Under the pieces are notes generated by a model, which worked only from the letters and a program-made list of their open reading frames with translations, searched no databases and was not told where the DNA came from. A DNA stretch of 64,000 nucleotides from Pontibacter virosus (GTDB lineage: Bacteria > Bacteroidota > Bacteroidia > Cytophagales > Hymenobacteraceae): positions 372,001-436,000 of the forward strand of contig NZ_QEKI01000004.1 in assembly GCF_003096355.1 (NCBI RefSeq), given 5' to 3'. Below, piece after piece: positions 8,608 to 16,625 of this stretch. Positions within the stretch are counted from its first letter, which is position 1; the number at the start of each line of letters is the position of its first letter. A program made the position numbers and the translations under genes.

Positions 8608-9012
8608 ATGCAATACTGGTTAGTAAAATCAGAACCTGAGGCCTATTCCTGGGCCAGATTTGTAAAAGAAGGCCGTGTATGCTGGGACGGCGTTCGCAAT
8701 TACCAGGCCCGCAACAACCTGCAGCTGATGCAGCCTGGCGACCTGGTGCTGTTTTATCATAGCGTGTCTGAAAAAGCCATTGTGGGCATGGCCAAAGTAG
8801 CGAAAGCCGCCTACCCTGACCCAAGCGCCGATGACCCGAAGTGGATGGCGGTAGACCTGGTACCGGAAAGCGAATTTAAGGCTCCCGTAACATTGGACCA
8901 GATTAAGAAAGACCCACGCTTGGAGAACATTGCCCTGCTGCGTCAGTCGCGCCTGTCGGTGATGCCGCTCAAAGCCGAGGAGTTTGACGTGCTGCTCGCC
9001 CTGGGCAATTAA
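8608..9012 (+). CDS. EVE domain-containing protein
   Basis: A 134-residue single-domain EVE protein (PUA-like fold, related to human thymocyte nuclear protein 1/YTH reader folds). EVE domains bind modified bases in DNA or RNA and occur both as stand-alone housekeeping proteins and in modification-dependent restriction systems. Hallmarks are the start MQYWLVKSEPEAYSW, the WDGVRNYQARNNLQLM segment, the GDLVLFYHS strand and the VGMAKVAKAAYPDP segment. No nuclease is fused or adjacent, so it is the stand-alone type. Start at 8608 is the natural one. Identification is firm; the bound base is unknown. Confidence 0.93.
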   Translation: MQYWLVKSEPEAYSWARFVKEGRVCWDGVRNYQARNNLQLMQPGDLVLFYHSVSEKAIVGMAKVAKAAYPDPSADDPKWMAVDLVPESEFKAPVTLDQIKKDPRLENIALLRQSRLSVMPLKAEEFDVLLALGN

Positions 9013-9118
9013 ACCGGGGCGGCTTGCCGCACACAGGCACAACGTTACTTTACAAAAAAGAGTACAAAGCATTTAACTGCCTTATACCTACTGCCAGCCG
9101 GCAGCACAAGATTGTAAC

Positions 9119-10597
9119 ATGCCATACCTGCGCCCTTTGCTGTTCTGCTTTGCTGCGCTGGCACCTGTCCTGTTGTGGGCACAGGAGCCCCTGCAGCCCG
9201 TGCGCCTCGAGCTTCCCTATCAGCTCGAAACCAGCCGTGTAGAGGTAATGGCCCTGCCCGACAGCAGTCTGCTGGTTTACAGTCGCAAGTCCGACACATG
9301 GGCAAAAGACCCTGATTTCACCCTCGAGAAGTACAACGCACAACTGGAGCCTGTCTGGAAAAGCCAACTGGATCTAAAGCCTGAGTACGAATTTGTGCGC
9401 CACTACACCGAGGCGCCCTTTACCTATCTCATCTTTCAGGCAGCCAAACCCACACTCTATACCTTCGTGCGCCTACACCTGGGTAGTGGCGCAGTAACAC
9501 AGAGCGAGTTAACACTCGACAAAGTAGAGTACATTTATGAATTCAATGTGCTGCGCGGCAACCATTTCCTGATCACCGGCAACAATTACGACACAAAGCC
9601 AAACCTGCTATACCTAAACCCCGAAAAACCACAGCCCACCATGCTACCGGCCCTTTATGGCGAAGAGTCCTCTTTCTCTGACCTGCATACCGACCACGTG
9701 CATGGTCGCGTAGATGTAGTGTTGGTCGAGACTAACCGCCGGGTATCGCGCTTGCAGGTCAAGAGCTTTGACCACAACGGCAAGCTGCAGCAGAACTACT
9801 TTATTTTGCAGCCCCAGGCCAGGAGCCTGCTCAACGCCGAGGTAACACCCGGCGACACGCTTTCCCGCATGTTGCTGGGCACTTACGGGGCCAGGGACCT
9901 ACGTTTTGTGCAGGGCTTTTTTACCTCGCCGGTGGCTTCTAAAATTGTGGAAGGAGAATTTTACTCGCTGCTGGATCTGCAGAACTTCTTTAAATACATG
10001 AAGCCCCGCCGCGAAGAGCGCACCCGCAAGCGTGAGTTCGCCCGCATTGCTGCCGGTAAGGAGCCCCTGCAGCGCTACCGCATGCTCCTGCACGACCTGA
10101 TCCAAACTCCCAACGGGTATGTTCTGGCCGCAGAGGTATACTTTCCGCAATATCGCAGCAGCAGCGGTTACTTCGACAGCCGTGTCAGGGGATTGGAACG
10201 AGTGGCGCAGGCTTACAAGCGTACGCATGCCATTGCCCTGGGCTTTGATCGGGATGGTATTCTGCTGTGGGACAATACTTTCCCGCTGCGCGACGTGCTA
10301 ACCTCCTCTCTTACCCATGCTGTAGAAATAGCCAGCTTGCCTGATGGTCGCCTGGTGATGGCCCACCCTGACCGTGAGAAAATTATCTATCGCCGGATGG
10401 AGCAGAACAAGTTTACAGACAAGGAAACCTCCATAGAGCTCCTGCCTTACGAAAAAGAAGAAAAAATCATCAGCACAGATTTGCCAGGCCTGATCCGCTG
10501 GTATGGCCCTCACTTCGCCGCTTTCGGCTTCCAGCGAGTACGCGTCCCGAATGGCCCCAACCGCGCAGTCTTCTACATCAATAAGATTAGTTTTTGA
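9119..10597 (+). CDS. Large exported protein of unknown function
   Basis: A 492-residue protein with a signal peptide (MPYLRPLLFCFAALAPVLLWAQ). I do not recognise the family. The sequence has many short beta-strand blocks of similar rhythm (for example EVMALPDSSLLVYSRKSDT, YEFNVLRGNHFLITGNNYD, HAVEIASLPDGRLVMAHPD), the pattern of propeller-like domains in which each blade is 40-50 residues. A basic helical segment (MKPRREERTRKREFARIAAGK) interrupts it around residue 295. No catalytic motif is apparent. It stands alone; the following 275 bases are a low-complexity spacer before pyrR. An envelope location is likely. Confidence 0.85.
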   Translation: MPYLRPLLFCFAALAPVLLWAQEPLQPVRLELPYQLETSRVEVMALPDSSLLVYSRKSDTWAKDPDFTLEKYNAQLEPVWKSQLDLKPEYEFVRHYTEAPFTYLIFQAAKPTLYTFVRLHLGSGAVTQSELTLDKVEYIYEFNVLRGNHFLITGNNYDTKPNLLYLNPEKPQPTMLPALYGEESSFSDLHTDHVHGRVDVVLVETNRRVSRLQVKSFDHNGKLQQNYFILQPQARSLLNAEVTPGDTLSRMLLGTYGARDLRFVQGFFTSPVASKIVEGEFYSLLDLQNFFKYMKPRREERTRKREFARIAAGKEPLQRYRMLLHDLIQTPNGYVLAAEVYFPQYRSSSGYFDSRVRGLERVAQAYKRTHAIALGFDRDGILLWDNTFPLRDVLTSSLTHAVEIASLPDGRLVMAHPDREKIIYRRMEQNKFTDKETSIELLPYEKEEKIISTDLPGLIRWYGPHFAAFGFQRVRVPNGPNRAVFYINKISF

Positions 10598-10840
10598 TGG
10601 TTGAGTTGTTAAATTGTTGAGGGTTGAATCGTTGAGATTCAGGTTGTTGCATTACTTTTGGTTAATCTGCTCAATTTTCAAATGATTTATGGGTGCTTGT
10701 TGAGTTTTTATCAGAATTGTCGATTCTAATCTGATTCACTCTTCCTGATATCAATCAGCAATTAACAATTGTCAATAAGCAATTCAACAATTCAACCATC
10801 CAACAATTTAGCCATTTAGCTATCCTACAATTCAACTGAA
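10598..10840. repeat. AT-rich low-complexity intergenic spacer of GTTGA/CAATT units
   Basis: The first part repeats GTTGAGTTGTTAAATTGTTGAG-like units and the second half repeats the complementary CAATTCAACAATTC-like units, so the two halves can pair. Similar runs occur before the O-methyltransferase gene (about 19900-19960), and a related tandem occurs inside the GT9 gene near 4940-4975. No gene is seen here. Confidence 0.6.
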
Positions 10841-10845
10841 CATCC

Positions 10846-10853
10846 TATATTTG
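10846..10853 (+). promoter_or_regulatory. -7 box of pyrR-pyrB
   Basis: TATATTTG is a perfect TAnnTTTG match ending 19 bases before the pyrR ATG. The implied 5' leader is only about a dozen bases, too short for a PyrR-type attenuator. Confidence 0.6.
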
Positions 10854-10872
10854 CAACCAAGACCCCCAGGCT

Positions 10873-11421
10873 ATGCAGAAAAGACTCATCGTAAACCACC
10901 AGTTGCTCGAGATTATGGTGATGCGCCTTTGTCACCAACTCATCGAGAATCATGGCGACTTTTCTGATTCTGTGATCATTGGTCTGCAGCCCCGCGGACG
11001 CCAGGTGGCACAACGCATCCAAAGCACCCTGAAAGCTATACTCGGCACTACCGTTCCAACCGGCTACCTCGATACCACGTTCCACCGCGACGATTTCAGA
11101 AGAAGGGAAACGCCGCTGGCCGCCAACGCCACGCACATCGACTTCCTGATCGAAGGCAAAAAGGTGATCCTGGCGGATGACGTGCTCTATACCGGTCGCT
11201 CGGTAAGGGCCGCGATGGATGCCATGATCTCTTTCGGACGCCCGGCCAATGTGGAGCTACTGGTGCTCATCGACCGCCTCTACAGCCGCCACCTGCCTAT
11301 TGAGCCAACCTACGTAGGCCGGCGCGTTAACTCCCTGCAATCGCAGCGGGTGCTGGTGGAGTGGCAAGGGTCCGAAATACAAGAAGACAATATCTGGTTA
11401 GTGACCAAAAACGAAGAATAA
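10873..11421 (+). CDS. pyrR: PyrR: bifunctional pyr regulator/uracil phosphoribosyltransferase
   Basis: A 182-residue type I phosphoribosyltransferase of the PyrR family. In Firmicutes PyrR binds pyr mRNA in a UMP-dependent way and has weak uracil phosphoribosyltransferase activity. The PRPP-binding motif is seen as VILADDVLYTGRSVRAA near residues 97-113, preceded by the flexible loop region (DTTFHRDDFRRRE) and the SVIIGLQPRGRQVA segment. The conserved C-terminal VGRRV and DNIWLV segments fit PyrR rather than Upp. It is 7 bases upstream of pyrB, so the two form an operon in which a pyrimidine sensor precedes the first committed enzyme. Confidence 0.93.
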   Translation: MQKRLIVNHQLLEIMVMRLCHQLIENHGDFSDSVIIGLQPRGRQVAQRIQSTLKAILGTTVPTGYLDTTFHRDDFRRRETPLAANATHIDFLIEGKKVILADDVLYTGRSVRAAMDAMISFGRPANVELLVLIDRLYSRHLPIEPTYVGRRVNSLQSQRVLVEWQGSEIQEDNIWLVTKNEE

Positions 11422-11428
11422 AGCACCC

Positions 11429-12352
11429 ATGCAAGAGCTCAGCGTCCGGCATCTACTCGGCATCAAAGACATTACAGCAGAAGACATTCAACTCATTTTC
11501 GAGACCGCTGATAACTTTAAAGATGTTCTGAACCGGCCCATCAAGAAAGTGCCCTCGATGCGTGATATTACCATTGCCAACGTCTTCTTCGAGAACTCTA
11601 CCCGCACACGCCTTTCCTTCGAGCTAGCCGAAAAAAGGCTTTCCGCCGATGTGATCAATTTCTCGTCCAGCGGCAGCTCCGTGAAGAAAGGCGAAACCCT
11701 GCTTGATACAGTAAACAACATCCTGGCCATGAAAGTGGACATGATCGTGATGCGCCACTCCAGCCCGGGAGCTCCACACTTTCTGAGCCGCCACATCGAC
11801 GCCAACATCGTAAACGCCGGCGACGGCACCCACGAGCACCCCACCCAGGCCCTACTCGACTCCTTTTCCATTCGGGAGAAGCTGGGCGAAGTAGCAGGCA
11901 AGAAAGTAGTCATTATCGGTGATATCCTGCACTCGCGCGTAGCCCTTTCCAACATCTTTGCCCTGCAGAAACTCGGTGCCGAAGTTATGGTATGCGGCCC
12001 TGTCACGCTGCTACCCAAGTATATCAAAGAGCTGGGTGTAAAAGTGGAATTTGATGTCCGCAAAGCCCTTGCCTGGTGCGATGTAGCAAATGTGCTGCGT
12101 ATACAGCTCGAGCGCCAGCAAATGAAGTATTTCCCATCTCTGCGCGAGTATACGCTCTATTATGGCATCGACAAGAAGATGCTCGACAGCCTCGATAAGG
12201 AAATCGTGCTCATGCACCCTGGCCCGATCAACCGTGGTGTAGAGCTCAGCTCCGATGCTGCGGATTCCCATCATTCCATCATCCTCAACCAGGTAGAGAA
12301 CGGCGTGGCCATCCGTATGGCAGTGCTATACCTGCTGGCTTCGAAGCAGTAA
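11429..12352 (+). CDS. pyrB: Aspartate carbamoyltransferase catalytic subunit
   Basis: A 307-residue aspartate transcarbamoylase, which joins carbamoyl phosphate and aspartate to make N-carbamoyl-aspartate, the committed step of pyrimidine synthesis. The carbamoyl-phosphate motif STRTR is at residues 57-61, followed by SSSGSSVKKGETLLDT (the mobile 80s loop) and HEHPTQALLD near residue 139. HPGPINRG near the C-terminus is the aspartate-side loop. No PyrI regulatory subunit is nearby, so it is probably the unregulated or trimer type, with control through PyrR or substrate. Start 11429 gives the normal family length. Confidence 0.96.
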   Translation: MQELSVRHLLGIKDITAEDIQLIFETADNFKDVLNRPIKKVPSMRDITIANVFFENSTRTRLSFELAEKRLSADVINFSSSGSSVKKGETLLDTVNNILAMKVDMIVMRHSSPGAPHFLSRHIDANIVNAGDGTHEHPTQALLDSFSIREKLGEVAGKKVVIIGDILHSRVALSNIFALQKLGAEVMVCGPVTLLPKYIKELGVKVEFDVRKALAWCDVANVLRIQLERQQMKYFPSLREYTLYYGIDKKMLDSLDKEIVLMHPGPINRGVELSSDAADSHHSIILNQVENGVAIRMAVLYLLASKQ

Positions 12353-12644
12353 AACTCACTTTATCATTTTTGAAGAAAGCTGTATAGGTATAGCGGCGTT
12401 CGCAACCGCTTGGCTATTTTGTCGACTTGCCGGCGGAGCTTTCTTTATCTTGTAGTTACCGTTAGTGCAGGTATAGCAGGTATGGCGCAAGCGTCCACGC
12501 TCGTGACGGCTATGGTGGGGCCTCTGGCCTCTTTGTCTGGTATGCCTATACCTGGCGTAGCTGCTGCTGTAGGTATAGCAAACTGTTTTGTTCTATAGCT
12601 TGCCCTGGCCGGGCGGGTCTTACTTTTTTCCCTGATGAAAACCG

Positions 12645-13072
12645 AGGGCCCCTACCCCCACTCGCTGACCGCTCTTGACAGGAGGACCCCTTCACCCCCA
12701 ACACAAAATCGTCACTGGGGCACCTGTCATAGTTATCTGCTTCGTAGTGGACGTGCGAGTTAGTCTTGCTACACCTGCCGGTGGTCTTCCTAAAGCATTT
12801 AGAACTTATACCTTGGGAGGTAATGGCGGAGATTCCCCTCTGGGGGTAGGGGTCCTCTATAAGAGAGGGGTAGAGGTGTGTTAATCGTGCACAAATAGTA
12901 AGCAGCTACAATGCTATACCTGTAAATTGGCAGTTACAGATTCCCCGCCTTATACAAGGAGGGGTTAGGGGTGGTTGGATCCGGTACAACAAAAGGACTG
13001 CTGTTCTACAATACTATACCTGTAAATTGGCAGTTACAGAAAGTCCCCCTTCGAAGGGGGCAGGGGGATGAC
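12645..13072. repeat. Cluster of four REP-like G/C-run inverted repeat units
   Basis: Four short units carry a C-run arm, a small spacer, a complementary G-run arm and a trailing GGGGTAGGGGT-type tail. They lie at about 12645-12704 (reverse orientation), 12831-12880, 12941-12976 and 13041-13072. Examples are CCCCGCCTTATACAAGGAGG and CCCCCTTCGAAGGGGG. Such units are widespread interspersed repeats in Bacteroidetes intergenic DNA and would form hairpins in RNA. Confidence 0.7.
12906..13040 (+). repeat. 35-bp direct repeat, two copies 100 bp apart
   Basis: Bases 12906-12940 and 13006-13040 are identical except for one G-to-A change. Each begins CTACAAT, contains CTATACCTGTAAATTGGCAG and leads directly into one of the REP-like units, so the whole 100-bp block (spacer plus unit) is tandemly duplicated. 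Confidence 0.85.
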
Positions 13073-13243
13073 AATCGTGCTCGAGAATCCTGTCAATCCT
13101 TAAATCCTGAAAATCCTGATTCAGACAAGCTATACCTCTGTAGCCCACTTATACTCTCACTAATCTGCAAGACGCTGCGAGTTTTTTTCACTTCCATCCG
13201 ACTCTGAAAATCCTTAATCCACACTACAGCTCCCCACTAACAC

Positions 13244-13279
13244 AAAAAGGCCCCGCAGATTGCTCTGCAGGGCCTTTTT
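13244..13279 (-). terminator. Terminator of the OmpA/TSP3 gene
   Basis: Arms 13244-13258 and 13265-13279 (AAAAAGGCCC core) pair over 15 bp with a single wobble around a 6-base loop. On the minus strand the stem is followed by a run of T. It lies 28 bases after the OmpA stop. Confidence 0.85.
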
Positions 13280-13306
13280 AACGTTTAACCTTAACGGCTA
13301 TTTATG

Positions 13307-14761
13307 TTACTCCAGATTCAGTTGCATGTCTGGCGTGTTCATCTCGAATCCGACACGTCGGTTCTGAGCACGGGCAGCAGCAGTTCTGGCTTTAGAGAGT
13401 CTTGTATTAACCTGTACAAGTGGCTGAGTTTCACCGTAACCTCTTGTTACCAAACGGTCTGGGTTTTGTACACCACGCTGGATCAGGTAATCCTTCACAG
13501 CTTGTGCTCTTTGCTCAGACAGTGCCTGGTTGTACTCTTCTGAACCGATGTGGTCAGCGTGACCTTTGATCAACAGTACGTGGTCAGGGTATTTCTCAAG
13601 CGCTACCACGATGCTGTCAAGCAGCTGGCGGTAACCGTCTTGTACGCGAGCCTGGTCAAATTCGAACTTAACTTTCTCTTCGATCAGTTTCTTAGTACGA
13701 TCGTCCAGCTCAGGGCAGCCTTTAGTTTCGGCAGTACCTGCAGAGTTAGGGCAAAGGTCTTCGTTATCCGGAACACCGTCACCGTCAGAGTCAACTGGGC
13801 AACCATCGGCACCTACTTGAACACCAGATGGCGTGTCAGGGCACTTATCGTCTTTGTCTGGAACACCGTCACCGTCGCTGTCTGGGCAACCTTGTGTGGC
13901 AGCAGTACCTGGCTCGTCTGGGCACTGGTCATCTTTGTCAGCTACACCGTCACCGTCGCGGTCAGGGCAACCACCCAGGTTAGCTACGCCAGCCTCAGTA
14001 GGGCACTCATCCTGGTAATCCGGAACACCGTCGCCGTCAGTATCGATTGGGCAACCGTCTTTGTCAACCTGTACGCCAGTTGGAGTGTCAGGGCACTTGT
14101 CTCTTCTATCCGGAACACCGTCAGCGTCAGTATCTTTCGCTTTGCCCAGGTTAATGCCAAGGCCGATGTTGTGCTGCAAGAAGCGGTCGTTGATGTTCGA
14201 CTCGATGTTGTCATACTTGTCGTTGCTAGTGAAGTGTGCTCTTGTTTCCAGGAATAGGCTCACGTTTTCAGAGAATCTGAAACGAAGACCAGCACCACCA
14301 AAACCAGCTCCGGCAATGAAGTTATCTTCATAGTTGCCAGTTGGCGAAGTACCTTCTGGTCTTACGAAGTGAGCACCACCACCTACCGACAGGTATGGAC
14401 CGATGAAAGCATCTTCTTTCAGGATGTTGCCATACATTTTCAGTCTCAGTCCAACCATGGCCATACCCAGTTTGGTATTCATGGAGTATCCGAATCTGCT
14501 GAATTCAGTGTTACCGTAGCTCAGGTGCAGACCAGCGTCGAAAGACGGGCTCAGGTATTGGTTCAGCGATACGCCGCCTCCCCAGCCCATTTTACTTTTC
14601 CACCAGTTGTTTCCTAAATCACCTTTATATTGGAGCGCACTTCCATATAGCTGGAGGTTTGTCCGTTGGTCAGCGTTTTGCGCTTGTACCTCTGTATTGG
14701 CAGACAGTAGGAATACAAAAGCAAAAGCAGTTGTAAATAGTTTCGTTAGAGTTTTTCGCAT
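13307..14761 (-). CDS. Outer-membrane OmpA-family protein with thrombospondin type 3 repeats
   Basis: A 484-residue outer-membrane protein. It has a signal peptide (residues 1-28), then an N-terminal eight-stranded-type beta-barrel domain to about residue 200 (GGVSLNQYLSPSFDAGLHLSYG and similar strands). About five calcium-binding TSP3 repeats follow (DTDGDGVPDYQDECP, DRDGDGVADKDDQCP and others), then a C-terminal OmpA/Pal peptidoglycan-binding domain (IKGHADHIGSEEYNQALSEQRA). It tethers the outer membrane to the wall. The frame is open upstream to 14800, but MRKTLTKLFTTAF at 14761 starts a proper signal peptide. A terminator follows, and the gene is monocistronic. Confidence 0.93.
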   Translation of the reverse strand: MRKTLTKLFTTAFAFVFLLSANTEVQAQNADQRTNLQLYGSALQYKGDLGNNWWKSKMGWGGGVSLNQYLSPSFDAGLHLSYGNTEFSRFGYSMNTKLGMAMVGLRLKMYGNILKEDAFIGPYLSVGGGAHFVRPEGTSPTGNYEDNFIAGAGFGGAGLRFRFSENVSLFLETRAHFTSNDKYDNIESNINDRFLQHNIGLGINLGKAKDTDADGVPDRRDKCPDTPTGVQVDKDGCPIDTDGDGVPDYQDECPTEAGVANLGGCPDRDGDGVADKDDQCPDEPGTAATQGCPDSDGDGVPDKDDKCPDTPSGVQVGADGCPVDSDGDGVPDNEDLCPNSAGTAETKGCPELDDRTKKLIEEKVKFEFDQARVQDGYRQLLDSIVVALEKYPDHVLLIKGHADHIGSEEYNQALSEQRAQAVKDYLIQRGVQNPDRLVTRGYGETQPLVQVNTRLSKARTAAARAQNRRVGFEMNTPDMQLNLE

Positions 14762-15145
14762 AATTTTAAAAAGTATATTTTGATATGACAATACGTACAT
14801 ATTTTCAGGTAAGTTTTTTTATATTTCTATAAAAAAACAGACGGAACGTATATTTCGATACGTCAGGCGGGTAGTTGTTGCATTGTTGTAGTTTTTATCC
14901 ATAAGCAAAAGCATTTTGTTAATGTCTAAAAAATGTCCTTGACAGCTTAAATCTTAAATCTACTCCTATACGTTGGTTGCACTACTTTACCTGTTATTTG
15001 CAACCGTGTATCACTCTAATTCAACCTTTTTTCAGGTCGAGGGTTGTGTGCTCAACATCAATAAATGCAAAGCATCTGTTTTTTAACGTAAATACAATAA
15101 AAAAGGCTGCAAGTAGTTATATGTAAACCCTTGCTATGCACGCTC
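14762..15145. other. AT-rich gene-free spacer upstream of the OmpA gene
   Basis: The 384 bases between the Xaa-Pro aminopeptidase stop and the OmpA start are AT-rich and contain no credible gene. They should hold the OmpA promoter and a leader, but I found no clean TAnnTTTG box on the minus strand. Confidence 0.5.
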
Positions 15146-16438
15146 TTAGCGCTTTTGCATCAGCCTTTCAATGTCATCTGCCTCCATCGGAATATTCTTC
15201 ATCAGGTCCACCGGCCCGTTTCGTGTAATCAGAATATCATTCTCCAATCGCACACCTATACCTTCTTCCCGGATATAGATACCTGGTTCGCAGGTAAACA
15301 CCATTCCCTCTTCAAAAGAGCGGTACTTGCTGCCCACATCATGCACATCGAGCCCTAAGTGGTGCGAGGTGCCGTGCATAAAATATTTCTTGTATAGCGG
15401 GTTAGCCGGGTCCTGGTTGCGCACATCACCTGCATTAAGCAAGCCGAGTCCGATCAGTTCATTCTCCATCACCGTCCCCACAAACGCGTGGTACTGATCA
15501 AGCGAGTTGCCGGGCACCAGCATTTGGGTGGCCGCTTGCATCACACGCAGTACCGCATCGTATACCTCGCGCTGGCGCTTGGTAAACTTACCGTTCACCG
15601 GCACGGTGCGCGTCATATCAGCGGCATAGTTGGCGTACTCTGCCCCAACGTCCAGCAGCAAAAGGTCGCCGTCCTTACACTCCCGGCTATTGTCGGTGTA
15701 GTGCAGGATGCAGGCATTCTCGCCCGACGCGATGATGGGGCTGTAAGCCGGGCCGCGTGAGCGGTTGCGTATAAACTCGTGATAAAGCTCTGCCTCCACT
15801 TCGTACTCCATCACCCCGGGCTTGATAAACTGCAGTAGTCTGCGAAAGCCCAGTTCGGTGATATCGCACGCTTTACGAAGAAGGTCTATTTCGGTTTCGG
15901 ATTTGATGGCACGCAGGTGGTGCATGATGGGGGCGCTGCGCTCGTAACGGTGCAGCGGGTATACCTCCTGGCACCATTTAATGAAGCGGGCATCGCGTGT
16001 CTCTACCTCTACCACGGCACGCAGGTGCTCGTTGGTGTTCAGGTATACGTGCTCGGCCTCGGCCATCAGGCTGTTGAAAACCTGCTTAAAGTCTTTCAGC
16101 CATAGCACAGAGGCTATACCTGACGTTTCGCGGGCCTGCTCTTTGGTAAGCTTATACCCTTCCCATATCAGGATGTGCTCGTTCGACTCACGCACAAACA
16201 GCACTTCCTTCATGCGCTCGTCGCGTGCGTCCGGGAAAAGCAATAGGATGCTTTCCTCCTGGTCTACTCCCGAAAGATAGAAGAGGTCGCTGTTTTGACG
16301 GAACGCCATGGTGCCATCCGCATTGGTCGGCATTACATCATTAGAATGAAAAACAGCAAGAGAGGAAGGCTTGAGCTGCCGCACAAAATTGCGCCTGTTA
16401 TAGCAGAACAGCTCCCTGTCGATGGGCTGGTATTTCAT
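15146..16438 (-). CDS. pepP: Xaa-Pro aminopeptidase (aminopeptidase P, M24B)
   Basis: A 430-residue M24 metallopeptidase that removes an N-terminal residue preceding proline, cytoplasmic (no signal peptide). The N-terminal ~165 residues are the aminopeptidase P N-domain (FRQNSDLFYLSGVDQEESILLL). The C-terminal pita-bread domain keeps the five di-metal ligands: Asp in LLLDVGAE, Asp in AADMTRT, His in HGTSHHLGLDVHD, Glu in TCEPGIYI and Glu in GVRLEND. Length and order match PepP. A well-formed promoter lies upstream at 16507-16536. Confidence 0.93.
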   Translation of the reverse strand: MKYQPIDRELFCYNRRNFVRQLKPSSLAVFHSNDVMPTNADGTMAFRQNSDLFYLSGVDQEESILLLFPDARDERMKEVLFVRESNEHILIWEGYKLTKEQARETSGIASVLWLKDFKQVFNSLMAEAEHVYLNTNEHLRAVVEVETRDARFIKWCQEVYPLHRYERSAPIMHHLRAIKSETEIDLLRKACDITELGFRRLLQFIKPGVMEYEVEAELYHEFIRNRSRGPAYSPIIASGENACILHYTDNSRECKDGDLLLLDVGAEYANYAADMTRTVPVNGKFTKRQREVYDAVLRVMQAATQMLVPGNSLDQYHAFVGTVMENELIGLGLLNAGDVRNQDPANPLYKKYFMHGTSHHLGLDVHDVGSKYRSFEEGMVFTCEPGIYIREEGIGVRLENDILITRNGPVDLMKNIPMEADDIERLMQKR

Positions 16439-16506
16439 AGTTTTGTAGGTATAGTAGCTAGGTGCAGTAGTTCGTCAGGTTCTGAGGCCCGACTGAACTT
16501 GCACTG

Positions 16507-16536
16507 CAAAGGTAGTACTTTTATATCAACTGCAAA
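16507..16536 (-). promoter_or_regulatory. Promoter of the Xaa-Pro aminopeptidase gene
   Basis: On the minus strand TTTG (16533-16536) is followed after 18 bases by TACCTTTG (16507-16514). This matches the Bacteroidetes TTTG / TAnnTTTG arrangement, with spacing one base short of the usual 19-21. The leader to the start codon would be about 60 bases. Confidence 0.6.
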
Positions 16537-16625
16537 TACCTTTATAGAAAAAACCTAATATTGCAGCTGCCTCTAACTTGTCTTATACCTTTTACTCCCA
16601 CACTCTGGTCACTACTATAACCTGC

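Larger units (their letters stand above)
12353..13243. other. Long gene-free region with repeats
   Basis: Nearly 900 bases between pyrB and the OmpA terminator contain no convincing gene; the short open frames here have no family resemblance and consist of motif-rich DNA. The region holds several GCTATACCTG-type motifs (for example near 12383, 12467, 12540, 12570, 12912 and 13013), four C-run/G-run repeat units, a 35-bp direct repeat and the terminator of the OmpA gene at its right end. Confidence 0.7.

Noticed and set aside
12831-13072. CRISPR array
   Set aside because: Only two true direct repeats at 100-bp spacing and REP-like hairpin units; no spacer series or cas genes.
12410-13207. Several 60-80-codon frames between pyrB and the OmpA gene
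   Set aside because: They consist of dispersed motif and repeat DNA, with no consistent composition or homology.
13550-14257. A 235-codon frame antisense to the OmpA/TSP3 gene
   Set aside because: It is the antisense of the Asp-rich TSP3 repeats, producing Val/Thr-rich nonsense.
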